Shown: positions 1 to 8,731, counted from the stretch's first letter. The stretch is DNA of 64,000 nucleotides from Aequorivita sp. CIP111184 (GCF_900489465.1 NZ_UEFQ01000013.1:620001-684000); one strand, 5' to 3'. The notes: generated by a model from the letters alone, not told the origin. A program made the numbers and translations.

Positions 1-1137
1 AAGTTTATTCTTTCCGTCAGAATCTTTAAAGCGAAGTTTTAAACGGTTCGCTTGAAAAGTTTCAAAATTTGAAACTGAAGAAATTTCCAACCAACGATCT
101 TGCGCAGTTGAAAATACTTCAAAATCGTATGTTAAAGCTGAAGTAAAACCTAAATCGCCGCCACAAAGACGAAGAATTCTGTACGGCAATTTCAACTCAC
201 GAAGAATGTCTTTAACGTGCTCAACCATTCCATCCAAAGCAGCATATGAATTATCGGGATGCTCAATGCGAACTATTTCAACTTTATCAAATTGGTGCAG
301 ACGGTTTAAACCGCGAACGTGTGCGCCGTAACTTCCAGCTTCGCGACGGAAACAAGGTGTATAAGCGGTACATGTTATAGGTAAATCTGAATTATTCAGC
401 AAATCGCCCCGGAACATATTTGTTACTGGCACCTCAGCTGTTGGAATTAAATAAAGATCGTCAATGCCCACATGATACATTTGTCCTTCTTTATCTGGTA
501 ATTGCCCAGTTCCATAACCGGATGCTTCATTAACCAAATGGGGCACTTGATATTCTGTATAGCCAGCGGAAGTATTTTTGTCTAAAAAGTAAGCAATCAA
601 TGCGCGCTGTAAACGGGCTCCTTTTCCTTTATAAACTGGAAAACCTGCGCCTGTAATTTTCACACCGAGTTCAAAATCGATTAAATCATATTTTTTGGCA
701 AGCTCCCAATGCGGCAATGCTCCTTCAACAAGTTTTGGAATGTCGCCTTCCTTGTAAACTTCTTCGTTATCATTCTCGTCGGTTCCGGCCGGTACCAAAT
801 CATTTGGGATATTTGGAAGCGTGTAAAGTAGCTGTTGTAACTTTTCAGCAGCAGCCAACATTTGGTCGTTTAGTTGCTTTGAAGATTCCTTCAACTCAAC
901 CGTTTTTTCCTTTAGTTCGTTTGCTTTTTGTGTTTCACCGCTTTGAAAAAGCTTCCCAATTTCTTTTGAGTAGGAATTGCTTTGCGCTAAAACTTCATCT
1001 AACTGCGCTTGCGAACTGCGGCGTTCTTCATCAAGGTTTAAAATTTCTTCCATAGTGGAAGCTGCGTCAATACCACGTTTGGCAAGGGCTTTTATATATT
1101 TTTCTTTGTTTTCGCGAATGTTGGTTACTTCTAGCAT
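1..1137 (-). CDS. serS: Seryl-tRNA synthetase, C-terminus cut by window edge
   Basis: Charges tRNA-Ser with serine in the cytoplasm. The ATG is at 1137 and 379 codons run off the left edge, so only the last few dozen residues of a protein of about 420 are missing. The N-terminal part (to about residue 110) is a long, charged helical region, as expected for the SerRS tRNA-binding coiled-coil arm. The class II motif 2 region follows at about residue 262 (FRREAGSYG, then RGLNRLHQFDKVE). A Bacteroidota-type -7 box lies just upstream (1160-1167). The identification is secure; only the C-terminal end cannot be seen. Confidence 0.97.
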   Translation of the reverse strand, partial: MLEVTNIRENKEKYIKALAKRGIDAASTMEEILNLDEERRSSQAQLDEVLAQSNSYSKEIGKLFQSGETQKANELKEKTVELKESSKQLNDQMLAAAEKLQQLLYTLPNIPNDLVPAGTDENDNEEVYKEGDIPKLVEGALPHWELAKKYDLIDFELGVKITGAGFPVYKGKGARLQRALIAYFLDKNTSAGYTEYQVPHLVNEASGYGTGQLPDKEGQMYHVGIDDLYLIPTAEVPVTNMFRGDLLNNSDLPITCTAYTPCFRREAGSYGAHVRGLNRLHQFDKVEIVRIEHPDNSYAALDGMVEHVKDILRELKLPYRILRLCGGDLGFTSALTYDFEVFSTAQDRWLEISSVSNFETFQANRLKLRFKDSDGKNKL

Positions 1138-1159
1138 TTTCCTAAATTAATTTGAAAAG

Positions 1160-1167
1160 CAAAGTTA
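1160..1167 (-). promoter_or_regulatory. -7 promoter box of serS
   Basis: On the minus strand this reads TAACTTTG, matching the Bacteroidota -7 consensus TAnnTTTG, 23 bases before the serS ATG. No clear -33 TTTG was seen. Confidence 0.45.
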
Positions 1168-1178
1168 GGAAAATCACC

Positions 1179-2516
1179 TTATTCTTTATCAGGCTTTTCG
1201 TTATAATCCTCTGGAGATGGCAAAATCCATTCACTGTGTTTAAAAGGATGCCATATTTGTGAAGCAAGATCAACATTGGCATCAATAAAGGGATGGTAAG
1301 GGCCATCGTTCACACTAATTTTTGATTCCATATAAACAGCTACATCATTACCTTTTTCGGCTTCAACAGTTTTTATTTTTTGTGCGAGTTGCCACATTAA
1401 ATCTGGTTTGGTTGTTACTGCTGCTTTTTGCTTGCGCCCAAGCATGGTACCGTAATTGTAATATGATTTTTTACCCGTTTTCTTATCCTTTACCCAAACC
1501 ACAAGGCTTCCACTCTTGGCCCGAAGCATCATTCGCCAGCTAAGGCGGTGGCCTTCTTCAGTCCATAGAACATCATCTTTTAAAAACCAGTGTCGAAGCG
1601 GGAGGCCAATCTGAAACAGAAAGTAAACTGAAAATACACCGATAATTAGGTTTTTATGTTTCGGAATAATTACATCATTTCCTGTATATAATTTTTTCTT
1701 AGGAAGAAATCGTTTTTGAAGTATTTCCGGAGAAAAGAAAAACAAGGCAAACGCAATGGACATATACGGAAAAATGCCAATGTGAAAAATGAAGGAATTA
1801 AAAAGATGAAAAAATATAGAAATAATAAAACCAAGAAGCCGTGTACGTTTCCAAAGCATTAAAGGAACAATAAGTAAGTCGAAGAAAATACCTGTATAAG
1901 CAATTGTCCAATGGACCCAGGTTTTTTGCAATATGCTTCCAATGATCCAATAATCACTTTTTCCTTCCATAAGTAATGCAGTCATAGAGCCATTGAGCCA
2001 ATCTGGATACAATTTGGCGACAGAGGCATATGTATAAACAATCCAGACTTGGAGAATTAAAACAATAAGCACCCAGTGCGACATTGCAGGATTTTTGAGT
2101 TTGGGATTTATTTTTGCATCAAGTGAAAACCAACGGTTGGCAGGAAGAAGAGCCATTATCCAACACAACAACATCATTAAATAATAATGGTTGTTGTAAC
2201 TTGATTTCTGCATTAAATAAACGCAGGTCCACATAATTGCATAGGCAACCATACTGAAGCGGTACTTGTAGCCCAACATCACGAAAATACCAAAGATGGC
2301 CATTATTGCGAAGTAATAATACAATAAATCACCTTGCAGATATTGTAGAAAATCGAAGCCAATAAAGTTGAAAGTAAATGGTGTATCAACTAAAGTACGA
2401 CGTAGCCAACCTGAAAAAACAGCACCAATAGCTTCGGTAGCAATCAAAAGGCCAAACACGACACGAAAAAGAACGAGCCCAATGTTATCAACCTGTTTGA
2501 AAAGAAATTTATTCAC
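1179..2516 (-). CDS. HTTM domain (vitamin K-dependent gamma-carboxylase-like) membrane protein
   Basis: A 445-residue multi-pass inner-membrane protein. The N-terminal 310 residues hold many hydrophobic helices with the HTTM layout, including the YASVAKLYPDWL stretch. The soluble C-terminal part has the signature WTEEGHRLSWRMMLR (about residue 320), typical of VKGC-like bacterial proteins. Bacterial members are common in Flavobacteriaceae, but their substrate is mostly unknown and no peptide substrate is apparent nearby. Its start overlaps the end of ribF by 8 bases, so the two are probably co-transcribed. Family assignment is firm; carboxylase activity is only an inference from the family name. 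Confidence 0.85.
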   Translation of the reverse strand: MNKFLFKQVDNIGLVLFRVVFGLLIATEAIGAVFSGWLRRTLVDTPFTFNFIGFDFLQYLQGDLLYYYFAIMAIFGIFVMLGYKYRFSMVAYAIMWTCVYLMQKSSYNNHYYLMMLLCWIMALLPANRWFSLDAKINPKLKNPAMSHWVLIVLILQVWIVYTYASVAKLYPDWLNGSMTALLMEGKSDYWIIGSILQKTWVHWTIAYTGIFFDLLIVPLMLWKRTRLLGFIISIFFHLFNSFIFHIGIFPYMSIAFALFFFSPEILQKRFLPKKKLYTGNDVIIPKHKNLIIGVFSVYFLFQIGLPLRHWFLKDDVLWTEEGHRLSWRMMLRAKSGSLVVWVKDKKTGKKSYYNYGTMLGRKQKAAVTTKPDLMWQLAQKIKTVEAEKGNDVAVYMESKISVNDGPYHPFIDANVDLASQIWHPFKHSEWILPSPEDYNEKPDKE

Positions 2517-3441
2517 GCTCTTTTAAATATTGCTTTGCGAAATGCTCATCTTTTACTATTTCTTGACGTAATAATTCTAACGAATCAAATGTTTCCTCAT
2601 CTCTAATGAATTTTAAAAATTCAATGGTGATTTCCTTTCCGTATAAGTCTTTGTTGAAATCGAGAAAGTGGGTTTCAATGGTTTTTTCGGTACCGCCTAC
2701 TGTGGGATTGGTACCTATACTTGTTATTCCGAATATTTTTTCATCTTCAATTAAAGCTTGAACTATATAAACCCCGTTTTTTGGAATGAGTTTGTAGTTT
2801 TCTTTCAATTTCAAATTTGCGGTAGGATACTTCATGGTTCTGCCAATGGCCTTTCCTTTCACAACTTCCCCAGAAATCATAAAATAATAACCCAAATAAT
2901 TGTTGGCAGTTTCAATATCGCCTTCATTTAAAGCTTTTCTGATTTTTGTGGAACTAATTGCTACATCATCAATTTCCTTTGCTGAAATCTCTTCAACTTC
3001 AAAATTATATGTCTTTCCGAATTCTTTTAAATCATCAATATTGGCGGTTCTATTTCTTCCGAAACGGTGGTCATAACCTATGATTATTTTTTTAGCCTTT
3101 AATTTATTCACCAAAATATCACGCACATATTCCAAAGCTGTCAATCTTGAAAATGCTTGCGTAAAAGGATGTATTATTAAATAGTCCAGTTCCGTTTTTT
3201 CCAATAAATGGGTTCTTTCTTCAATAGTGTTTAAAAGCTTAATGTCTGATTTTTGCTGAAGCACCATCCGCGGATGCGGAAAAAAAGTTAGCACCACAGA
3301 ATCTAGATTTTCTTTTTTGGCAGTTTCCACCAAACGTTTCAGAATTGTCTTATGGCCAATATGAACGCCGTCAAAAGTGCCGATGGTGACTACGCTTTGG
3401 CGTTCATTTTTAAAAGTAGAGGCTGATGAATATTTCTCCAA
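2509..3441 (-). CDS. ribF: Bifunctional riboflavin kinase / FAD synthetase
   Basis: Phosphorylates riboflavin to FMN and adenylates FMN to FAD. The N-terminal FAD synthetase domain has the nucleotidyltransferase motif GTFDGVHIGH (about residues 22-31) and the conserved GYDHRFGRNR. The C-terminal riboflavin kinase domain carries GKAIGRTMKYPTANL and the TSIGTNPTVGGTEKTIETH region. At 310 residues it has the usual family length. It lies two bases after the pth stop and overlaps the following HTTM gene, which suggests one minus-strand operon. Confidence 0.96.
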   Translation of the reverse strand: MEKYSSASTFKNERQSVVTIGTFDGVHIGHKTILKRLVETAKKENLDSVVLTFFPHPRMVLQQKSDIKLLNTIEERTHLLEKTELDYLIIHPFTQAFSRLTALEYVRDILVNKLKAKKIIIGYDHRFGRNRTANIDDLKEFGKTYNFEVEEISAKEIDDVAISSTKIRKALNEGDIETANNYLGYYFMISGEVVKGKAIGRTMKYPTANLKLKENYKLIPKNGVYIVQALIEDEKIFGITSIGTNPTVGGTEKTIETHFLDFNKDLYGKEITIEFLKFIRDEETFDSLELLRQEIVKDEHFAKQYLKERE

Positions 3442-3443
3442 AA

Positions 3444-4076
3444 TTATTTTCCGTTAAAGGTATTCATAGTAATATTAATTCCTGCAAGTGCGAAGGATTC
3501 TATAATGTTACAGCTCAACTCCAAACGTTCTGGAAGTTGTTTTTCTTCTTCGGCTTCCCAGTCACCCAAAACATAATCTACTTGTCTTCCTTTTGCAAAA
3601 GCATCGCTAATTCCAAAGCGGAAACGATTGTAATTTGTAGTTTGCAACGTGTTTTGGATATCTTTTAAACCATTGTGACCGCCGTCGCTGCCTTTCGTTT
3701 TTATGCGAATGGTTCCAAATGCCAAATTTAAATCGTCGGTAATGACAAGCATATTTTCCAGCGGAATTTTTTCTTTATCGAGCCAGTAATTTACGGCCTT
3801 TCCGCTTAAGTTCATATACGTGCTGGGTTTCAGAAAAATTAGGGTTCTTCCTTTTACTTTATGTGAACTGATGTCCCCTAGTTTGGCTGTTTCCCACGTT
3901 AGTGAATTTTTAGCGGCATAAAAATCAACTACTTTAAACCCTATGTTGTGGCGGGTATTTGCATATTTAGGGCCAATATTGCCAAGGCCTACGATAAGAA
4001 ATTTTTTCATAGAATCTTCTTCGGTAACTTTTTGGTCAGCTTTTGCTGAAAATAATTTTCTGAAAAATGACAGCAT
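3444..4076 (-). CDS. pth: Peptidyl-tRNA hydrolase
   Basis: Releases tRNA from peptidyl-tRNAs that drop off the ribosome. The hydrolase core starts at MKKFLIVGLGNIG (Met23, start at 4010), with the catalytic-histidine region NTRHNIGFKVVD and FLKPSTYMNLSG, then DDLNLAFG and GSDGGHNGLKDI. The longer start at 4076 adds 22 residues rich in Lys, Phe and Ser. I recall similar short extensions in other flavobacterial Pth proteins, so the long start is kept, but 4010 is a real alternative. It is followed directly by ribF. Confidence 0.95.
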   Translation of the reverse strand: MLSFFRKLFSAKADQKVTEEDSMKKFLIVGLGNIGPKYANTRHNIGFKVVDFYAAKNSLTWETAKLGDISSHKVKGRTLIFLKPSTYMNLSGKAVNYWLDKEKIPLENMLVITDDLNLAFGTIRIKTKGSDGGHNGLKDIQNTLQTTNYNRFRFGISDAFAKGRQVDYVLGDWEAEEEKQLPERLELSCNIIESFALAGINITMNTFNGK

Positions 4077-4102
4077 ATTTTTATAATCTTCGGTAAAAAT
4101 AA

Positions 4103-4134
4103 AAAAAGCACCCTGAATTAACAGGATGCTTTTT
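4103..4134 (-). terminator. Terminator after rplY
   Basis: Inverted repeat AAAAAGCA(T)CCTG / CAGGGTGCTTTTTTT on the minus strand with a T run, between the rplY stop and pth. Confidence 0.75.
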
Positions 4135-4155
4135 GGTTATCTTCAAAAAAGAAAT

Positions 4156-4803
4156 TTATTCCTTTACTGCAGCAACATCATCTGTTTCTGTAGCTGGAAC
4201 TTCTTCTCCTTCTGCACCTTCAGCAGTTTCAGTTTCATCATCAGCATCGTCCACAATTGCGGTACGTGAAGTTCTAACCTGACAGATAACTGTGTTTTCT
4301 GGGTGCATAATTTTGTAATTGTCTGTTTCAAGAGACTTAGTGTACATTTTGTTACCAATACGCATTTCGGTAATGTCTGCCTCGATAAAATCTGGAAGAT
4401 TTTCTGGCAACGCTTTTACGCGAAGTTTACGAGTAACAATACGCAATGTACCACCGTTACGAACACCGCGAGCGTTTCCGGTTGTACGTACAGGTATTTC
4501 CATAGTTACTTCCTTATCATCAAAGATTTGATAAAAATCTACGTGAAGAATACGGTCCGTTACAGGGTGAAATTGTATATCCTGAAGGATAGCGTTAACT
4601 TTTTGGCCACCTAAATTAACTACAACTGTGTGTACGTCTGGAGTGTAAACCAAATCTTTAAATGCAATTTCTTCTGCTGAAAAGCTAATTGGCTCATTCC
4701 CTCCGTAAACTACGCAAGGAACCATTCCAGCATTACGTAGGGCTTTAGTTGCCTTTTTGCCCACGCTTTCTCTTTGTGATCCTTTAATTGTAATTGATTT
4801 CAT
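4156..4803 (-). CDS. rplY: 50S ribosomal protein L25 / general stress protein Ctc
   Basis: Binds 5S rRNA in the large ribosomal subunit. The 215-residue protein is the long Ctc form: an N-terminal L25 domain (residues 1-90, with [12 protein letters not shown] and [12 protein letters not shown]) and a C-terminal beta domain (about 95-185). An acidic tail rich in Glu, Asp and Ala follows. It lies between two factor-independent terminators, downstream of prs. The pairing of prs with the L25/Ctc gene is widespread in bacteria. Confidence 0.96.
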   Translation of the reverse strand: MKSITIKGSQRESVGKKATKALRNAGMVPCVVYGGNEPISFSAEEIAFKDLVYTPDVHTVVVNLGGQKVNAILQDIQFHPVTDRILHVDFYQIFDDKEVTMEIPVRTTGNARGVRNGGTLRIVTRKLRVKALPENLPDFIEADITEMRIGNKMYTKSLETDNYKIMHPENTVICQVRTSRTAIVDDADDETETAEGAEGEEVPATETDDVAAVKE

Positions 4804-4828
4804 TTTTTTTAATTGTTTGTTAATAAAA

Positions 4829-4857
4829 ACTCCCTAAAAAGCTGTTTTTTAGGGAGT
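4829..4857 (-). terminator. Terminator or attenuator between prs and rplY
   Basis: On the minus strand ACTCCCTAAAAAAC pairs with TTTTTAGGGAGT and is followed by TTTTATT. It lies between the prs stop and the rplY start, so it may end prs transcripts or partly attenuate readthrough into rplY. Confidence 0.7.
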
Positions 4858-4944
4858 GCAAAGATAAATTTTATTTTGGATTATCAATTTACGATTTTTG
4901 ATTTTTTCAATTTTTAAAAAAATACTACTCTTTTCAAAATAGTT

Positions 4945-5883
4945 TTACATCAAAAACTTGGAACTGATGGATTTGTTGGCGTTAACACTTAACATTACTT
5001 CCGCAAAAAGCTTCGCACAACTAATTACTCTAATTTTATTACTTGGTTTGGTGGGAATAGAATCTGAAACAATAAGTTCTAGCATTTGTGATTTTTCTAT
5101 TCGCTCATAAGCATTTCCTGAAAGAAGCGGGTGTGTACAAACTGCACGGACGCTCAATGCGCCTCGCTCCATCATTAAATCTGCGGCCGTAGTAAGGGTT
5201 CCGGCGGTATCAACCATATCATCAACAAGCACTACATTTTTACCTTTTACGTCGCCAATAAGTTCCATATGTGAGATTATATTGGCTTTTTCACGTTGTT
5301 TGTAGCAGATTACCACATCACTATTTAAAAACTTTGAATAGGCATACGCACGTTTTGAGCCGCCCATATCAGGCGAAGCGATGGTAAGATTGTCAAGTTT
5401 CAAACTTCTTAAATATGGAAGAAATATGGTGGAAGCAAAAAGGTGATCCACAGGTTTTTCGAAAAATCCTTGAATTTGATCTGCGTGCAGATCCATGGTT
5501 ATAATTCTTGTTGCTCCAGCAGTTTCTAGCATTTTTGCAACTAATTTTGCTGCAATCGGAACGCGTGGCTTGTCTTTTCTATCCTGACGCGCCCAGCCAA
5601 AATATGGCAATACTGCTGTAATGTGTCTTGCAGATGCACGTTTTGCGGCATCTATCATTAACAACAGTTCCATTAAATGGTCACTGTTTGGAAATGTGGA
5701 GCCAATTAGAAAAACACGGCTTCCGCGAACAGATTCTTCAAAGGAAGGTTGGAATTCGCCGTCACTATAATGGGAAGTTATAACTTTTCCTAAAGGAATC
5801 CCGAAGGCATCTGCTATGTCTTGTGCGAGTGCTTCACTTTGTTTACAGGCAAAAATCTTGGGGTCCGGTGCGAGAGTTGACAT
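4945..5883 (-). CDS. prs: Ribose-phosphate pyrophosphokinase
   Basis: Makes PRPP from ribose 5-phosphate and ATP for nucleotide, histidine and tryptophan synthesis. The 312 residues include the ATP-binding FGWARQDRKDKPR region, the metal-binding TMDLHADQIQGFF, and the PRPP-binding loop VVLVDDMVDTAGTL (about residues 215-228). The start at 5883 fits a -7 box 27 bases upstream. Confidence 0.97.
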   Translation of the reverse strand: MSTLAPDPKIFACKQSEALAQDIADAFGIPLGKVITSHYSDGEFQPSFEESVRGSRVFLIGSTFPNSDHLMELLLMIDAAKRASARHITAVLPYFGWARQDRKDKPRVPIAAKLVAKMLETAGATRIITMDLHADQIQGFFEKPVDHLFASTIFLPYLRSLKLDNLTIASPDMGGSKRAYAYSKFLNSDVVICYKQREKANIISHMELIGDVKGKNVVLVDDMVDTAGTLTTAADLMMERGALSVRAVCTHPLLSGNAYERIEKSQMLELIVSDSIPTKPSNKIRVISCAKLFAEVMLSVNANKSISSKFLM

Positions 5884-5909
5884 TTTTTAGGTTTTGTTTG
5901 AATAGACTG

Positions 5910-5917
5910 CAAAGGTA
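5910..5917 (-). promoter_or_regulatory. -7 promoter box of prs
   Basis: Minus strand TACCTTTG matches TAnnTTTG, 27 bases before the prs ATG. No convincing -33 element was seen. Confidence 0.45.
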
Positions 5918-5986
5918 AAAATTAATAGTTAGCGATATTTAAAAAAATAGCCAGATAAATTTTAAAGTAAATTACAAATATTTGTT

Positions 5987-5994
5987 TATTTTTG
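5987..5994 (+). promoter_or_regulatory. -7 promoter box of tRNA-Leu
   Basis: TATTTTTG matches TAnnTTTG and ends 10 bases before the mature tRNA 5' end, a plausible distance for a tRNA promoter. Confidence 0.45.
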
Positions 5995-6004
5995 CCTCCC
6001 GTTT

Positions 6005-6086
6005 GCTCGAGTGGCGGAATTGGTAGACGCGCTGGATTCAAAATCCAGTGTTTTAGGACGTGCGGGTTCGATTCCCGCCTCGAGTA
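6005..6086 (+). tRNA. tRNA-Leu (anticodon CAA), integration target
   Basis: A class II tRNA of 82 bases. The acceptor stem pairs GCTCGAG (6005-6011) with CTCGAGT (6079-6085, one G-U pair), and the discriminator is A6086. The anticodon arm is CTGGA-TTCAAAA-TCCAG with anticodon CAA, then a long variable arm, then the T arm GCGGG-TTCGATT-CCCGC. CCA is not encoded. The 3' portion from 6030 is identical to a copy at 31752, so this gene is the attachment site of the island and its 3' end was rebuilt by the element. Confidence 0.97.
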
Positions 6087-6092
6087 CAAAAG
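6030..6092 (+). repeat. attL: 63-bp direct repeat at left island end
   Basis: Bases 6030-6092 are identical to 31752-31814. The repeat begins at the 5' side of the anticodon stem of tRNA-Leu and runs just past the 3' end of the gene. The flanking bases differ on both sides (G6029 against T31751; G6093 against C31815). Confidence 0.93.
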
Positions 6093-6123
6093 GCTTCAGC
6101 AGAAATGTTGGAGTCTTTTTTTT
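6092..6123 (+). terminator. tRNA-Leu terminator supplied by the island
   Basis: A 10-bp stem (6092-6101 with 6106-6115) with a GAAA tetraloop and a T run. Three pairs are G-U, yet all ten positions pair. It is a diverged relative of the hairpin at 31814-31835, which has the same loop. Confidence 0.85.
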
Positions 6124-6128
6124 ATGAC

Positions 6129-6150
6129 TTGGTACAACATAGGTACAACA
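6129..6150 (+). repeat. Left arm-type repeat (two GGTACAACA units)
   Basis: A 22-bp sequence made of two GGTACAACA units 11 bases apart. It is identical and in the same orientation to 31632-31653 at the other island end. Its position inside attL suggests an integrase arm-binding site. Confidence 0.65.
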
Positions 6151-6453
6151 TTTTCATTCTTTATAATATTTAATTGGATTTGTATTGATTTGATAAATAA
6201 TAGTCTGGAGAAAAGTGGGACTATCCAAAATCTTATTTTTTGAGTGTTTTCGAGGCTTTAAAATCTATTCAAATTATATTTTCAAAGTAATAGTCGTAAT
6301 TAATAGGTAAGCAAAATATAAATTCAATAGTAAATTTTTGAGAAAAGTACCAATTTTCAGTGTTTTTCTCAAAAGTTAACTAAAGTTGATTCATCCCGTC
6401 TTCATAAAATAAAGTCTATCATAGCAGCTTTACAGAACAATATTTTTAGTGTT

Positions 6454-6507
6454 ATAATGGTAAATATGGGCTAAATTGATTATATTTAACCATTATATTG
6501 GTATAAT
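6454..6507. promoter_or_regulatory. Inverted-repeat operator region of hipBA
   Basis: ATAATGGTAAATAT (6454-6467) faces ATATTTAACCATTAT (6482-6496), differing by one base. A second palindrome, ATTATA-TTGG-TATAAT (6492-6507), abuts the hipB ATG. HipB-type antitoxins repress their own operon through such sites. The AT-rich remainder of 6151-6453 shows no gene or clear structure. Confidence 0.6.
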
Positions 6508-6771
6508 ATGTTAGAAATTATTACATTAAAAGATGTAAAAATCAAGATTGGTAAGGCTTCTAAGGCACTTCGTAAATCAAATGGGCTGTCTAGAGATGAA
6601 CTTGCAGAAGCGCTTGAGGTCTCAAGCACAACTATTCAGAACATCGAGAATGGCAAAAATGCCACGCTTGATAATATTTTAAAAGTAGCAAATCATTTTG
6701 GTTTATTACAATCTATTGCCAAGGAAATAGATAAAGTTATTGTTAGTCAAAATGACATTTCACTGTATTAA
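6508..6771 (+). CDS. HipB-like XRE-family antitoxin/repressor
   Basis: An 87-residue DNA-binding protein with a Cro/C1-type helix-turn-helix spanning about residues 12-68 (LRKSNGLSRDELAEALEVSS, then TTIQNIENGKNATLDNILKVA). It lies three bases before a full-length HipA-like kinase gene, the usual antitoxin-toxin order. In the family the antitoxin binds the operator and sequesters the kinase. The only ATG follows immediately on a palindrome, so its translation is probably near-leaderless and coupled to operator occupancy. Confidence 0.85.
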   Translation: MLEIITLKDVKIKIGKASKALRKSNGLSRDELAEALEVSSTTIQNIENGKNATLDNILKVANHFGLLQSIAKEIDKVIVSQNDISLY

Positions 6772-6774
6772 TAG

Positions 6775-8037
6775 ATGGCTAGAGATAAAATTATAGATGT
6801 CATTGCTTTTAACCAAGAAATTGGTAAACTAGGCTATGACATAGATCAGGGTAAATCCTTTTTTCAATACAATCCAGAGTTTTTGGAGTCTGGCCAATTC
6901 TCAAAACTTTTTCCATTTATTTTTAAGCGTACCAAACCAGCGCAGGTATTTACCGAATACCAGCAAGATACCTTTCAAGGTTTGCCCCCTATGATAGCAG
7001 ATTCTTTACCAGATACCTTTGGTAATATCATTTTTCAAGAATGGTTAACAGCGAGAGGTATTCAGAAAGCAACTCCTTTAGAGCAGCTTGCTTATGTGGC
7101 TGATCGTGGTATGGGTGCTTTGGAATACAAACCTGTGAAAGAATTACCAAATACCACTTCTATAAACATCGATGATATTATTAGCATTTTAGAAAAGGTT
7201 TTAAAGCTAAAGGACGATACTTCTGGTGCTTCCCTTGATGAATTATCATTACTAAACGTTTTTAAAATAGGAAGTTCTGCGGGTGGTGCAAGACCAAAAA
7301 TTTTAATCTCAGAACATAAGAAAACGGGAGCAATTATAGCAGGAGACAGAGAAACAAGCGACGAATACAACCACTATCTAGTCAAGCTACACCTTGACGA
7401 TAGCGATGGTTATAACAAAGAAAAAGTAGAATATGCATATTATTTGCTAGCGCAAGAAGCAGGTATTGATATGATGCCATCTAAACTCATTGAAAACAAA
7501 CACTTCGCAACATTAAGATACGACAGACAACACGGAGAAAAACAGCACGTATTAACTGCTACTGGTTTAACGGGTTGGGACTATAAAAGTCAACCAGAAA
7601 ATTCCTCTTATGAGAATCTTTTTAAAGTGGCTTTAGGACTAGAAGTGCCGCATAAAGACTTACAACAGTTGTTTAAGCGTATGGTATTTAATGTAGTATT
7701 TAGAAACGTAGACGACCATTTAAAGAACCACAGTTTTATCTATAACAAAGAAGAAAACAAGTGGAACTTAGGACCTGCTTATGATTTGACTTATGCACTA
7801 AATCCACTATTTACATTTAAAACTACCTCTAGAGCTTTGTCTATAAATGGAAAGCGTACTGGGATTACTTTAAAAGATTTGCTAACGATTGCCGAAGAAT
7901 TTGTCATTAAAAACCCTAAAGGCATGATAGAGGAGATTCAGGCATTGATGCCAAGATGGATGGTGGTGGCGCTGGAATTAGGGATACCTGAGAATATAAT
8001 TAAAGCAATCCAAAAAGAAATAAAGAGAATAGAATAG
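6775..8037 (+). CDS. HipA-like serine/threonine kinase toxin
   Basis: A 420-residue kinase of the HipA family. In E. coli, HipA phosphorylates glutamyl-tRNA synthetase and causes growth arrest; the target here is unknown. Seen in the sequence: an N-terminal HipA_N region, the Gly-rich loop GSSAGGARPK (residues 166-175) equivalent to the inhibitory autophosphorylation loop, the catalytic motif NVDDHLKN (311-318; catalytic Asp313, Asn318), and the metal-binding GPAYDLT (Asp337). All key residues are present, so the kinase looks active. It forms an operon with the upstream XRE gene. Confidence 0.9.
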   Translation: MARDKIIDVIAFNQEIGKLGYDIDQGKSFFQYNPEFLESGQFSKLFPFIFKRTKPAQVFTEYQQDTFQGLPPMIADSLPDTFGNIIFQEWLTARGIQKATPLEQLAYVADRGMGALEYKPVKELPNTTSINIDDIISILEKVLKLKDDTSGASLDELSLLNVFKIGSSAGGARPKILISEHKKTGAIIAGDRETSDEYNHYLVKLHLDDSDGYNKEKVEYAYYLLAQEAGIDMMPSKLIENKHFATLRYDRQHGEKQHVLTATGLTGWDYKSQPENSSYENLFKVALGLEVPHKDLQQLFKRMVFNVVFRNVDDHLKNHSFIYNKEENKWNLGPAYDLTYALNPLFTFKTTSRALSINGKRTGITLKDLLTIAEEFVIKNPKGMIEEIQALMPRWMVVALELGIPENIIKAIQKEIKRIE

Positions 8038-8217
8038 TGGCAATTAGAAAGCAATATTCCCAAATCAATTATACGTTAATATAATTAGGGTCATATTTTT
8101 TCAATTATAAACTTTTAAGAACTTAATGCTAAAAAGAAAAACAATACCTGATGCTGAATACAGTAATTTGTAAAAAAGAATTTCCAATTATTTACAAAGA
8201 TTATTCAGTCTGGAAGG

Positions 8218-8460
8218 TCAAACATTTTTAATCCCTCTATACTCTGAATTTTTATAGTAATAAATAGCATAAGGCGTTCCCACCTTATTGTTATAATAGG
8301 CCACACCGCTTTCATCAAGTTTTTTCTTCAGAGTATTCCTGGAATCCATATCAGGAATGTATAGTTTCATTCCCTTAACAAACCTATTAAGACAAGTATT
8401 AGCATAAACAATATTATTGTTTGCTACAGCAACATATATTTCTTTTAAAGATTTGTTCAT
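8218..8460 (-). CDS. Small hypothetical protein
   Basis: 80 residues from the ATG at 8460; an in-frame start at 8478 would add six residues but would overlap the palindrome just upstream. The protein is basic and rich in Asn, Lys and Tyr, with no signal peptide or membrane segment. The order of segments (YVAVANNNIVYANTCLNRF, then a linker, then KLDESGVAYYNNKVG) hints at a small alpha/beta fold. I do not recognise the family. It stands alone between hipA and the structured region at 8.7 kb. Confidence 0.5.
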   Translation of the reverse strand: MNKSLKEIYVAVANNNIVYANTCLNRFVKGMKLYIPDMDSRNTLKKKLDESGVAYYNNKVGTPYAIYYYKNSEYRGIKNV

Positions 8461-8463
8461 AAA

Positions 8464-8489
8464 TTGACATATACACACTTATATGTCAA
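8464..8489. promoter_or_regulatory. Palindrome upstream of the 80-residue gene
   Basis: TTGACATAT (8464-8472) and ATATGTCAA (8481-8489) are perfect inverted repeats with an 8-base spacer, ending four bases before the ATG at 8460. This is a likely operator. A 10-base palindrome TAAGCGCTTA follows at 8501-8510. Confidence 0.45.
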
Positions 8490-8575
8490 TTATTGACAAT
8501 TAAGCGCTTATATGTTAATAAGTTTGGGAGACGAATTTAGGTAAATTCAAGTTAAATTTTTACATTTGACCAAAT

Positions 8576-8617
8576 AAAAAAACGCCTACACCGTTAGGTA
8601 TAGACGTTTTTATGTTC
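8576..8617. terminator. Bidirectional terminator-like hairpin
   Basis: AACG-CTA-ACC pairs with GGT-TAG-CGTT around a GTTA loop, with single-base mismatches. It has a T run on the plus side and a longer T run on the minus side. It could end minus-strand transcripts that come through the structured region at 8.7-8.96 kb. Confidence 0.6.
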
Positions 8618-8731
8618 TAAGAAGTAAAATTTTGAGTGTTAAGGGTGGCTTCTAATGCGAAAGTTCCTTATATCTTTTCAGGCTGTCATCATAGTGTTAA
8701 TGCCCTTTATTTTACTAATTTCAAGTTCTAA

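Noticed and set aside
5992-6243. An 83-residue protein over tRNA-Leu
   Set aside because: It is a reading frame through the tRNA gene and its terminator.
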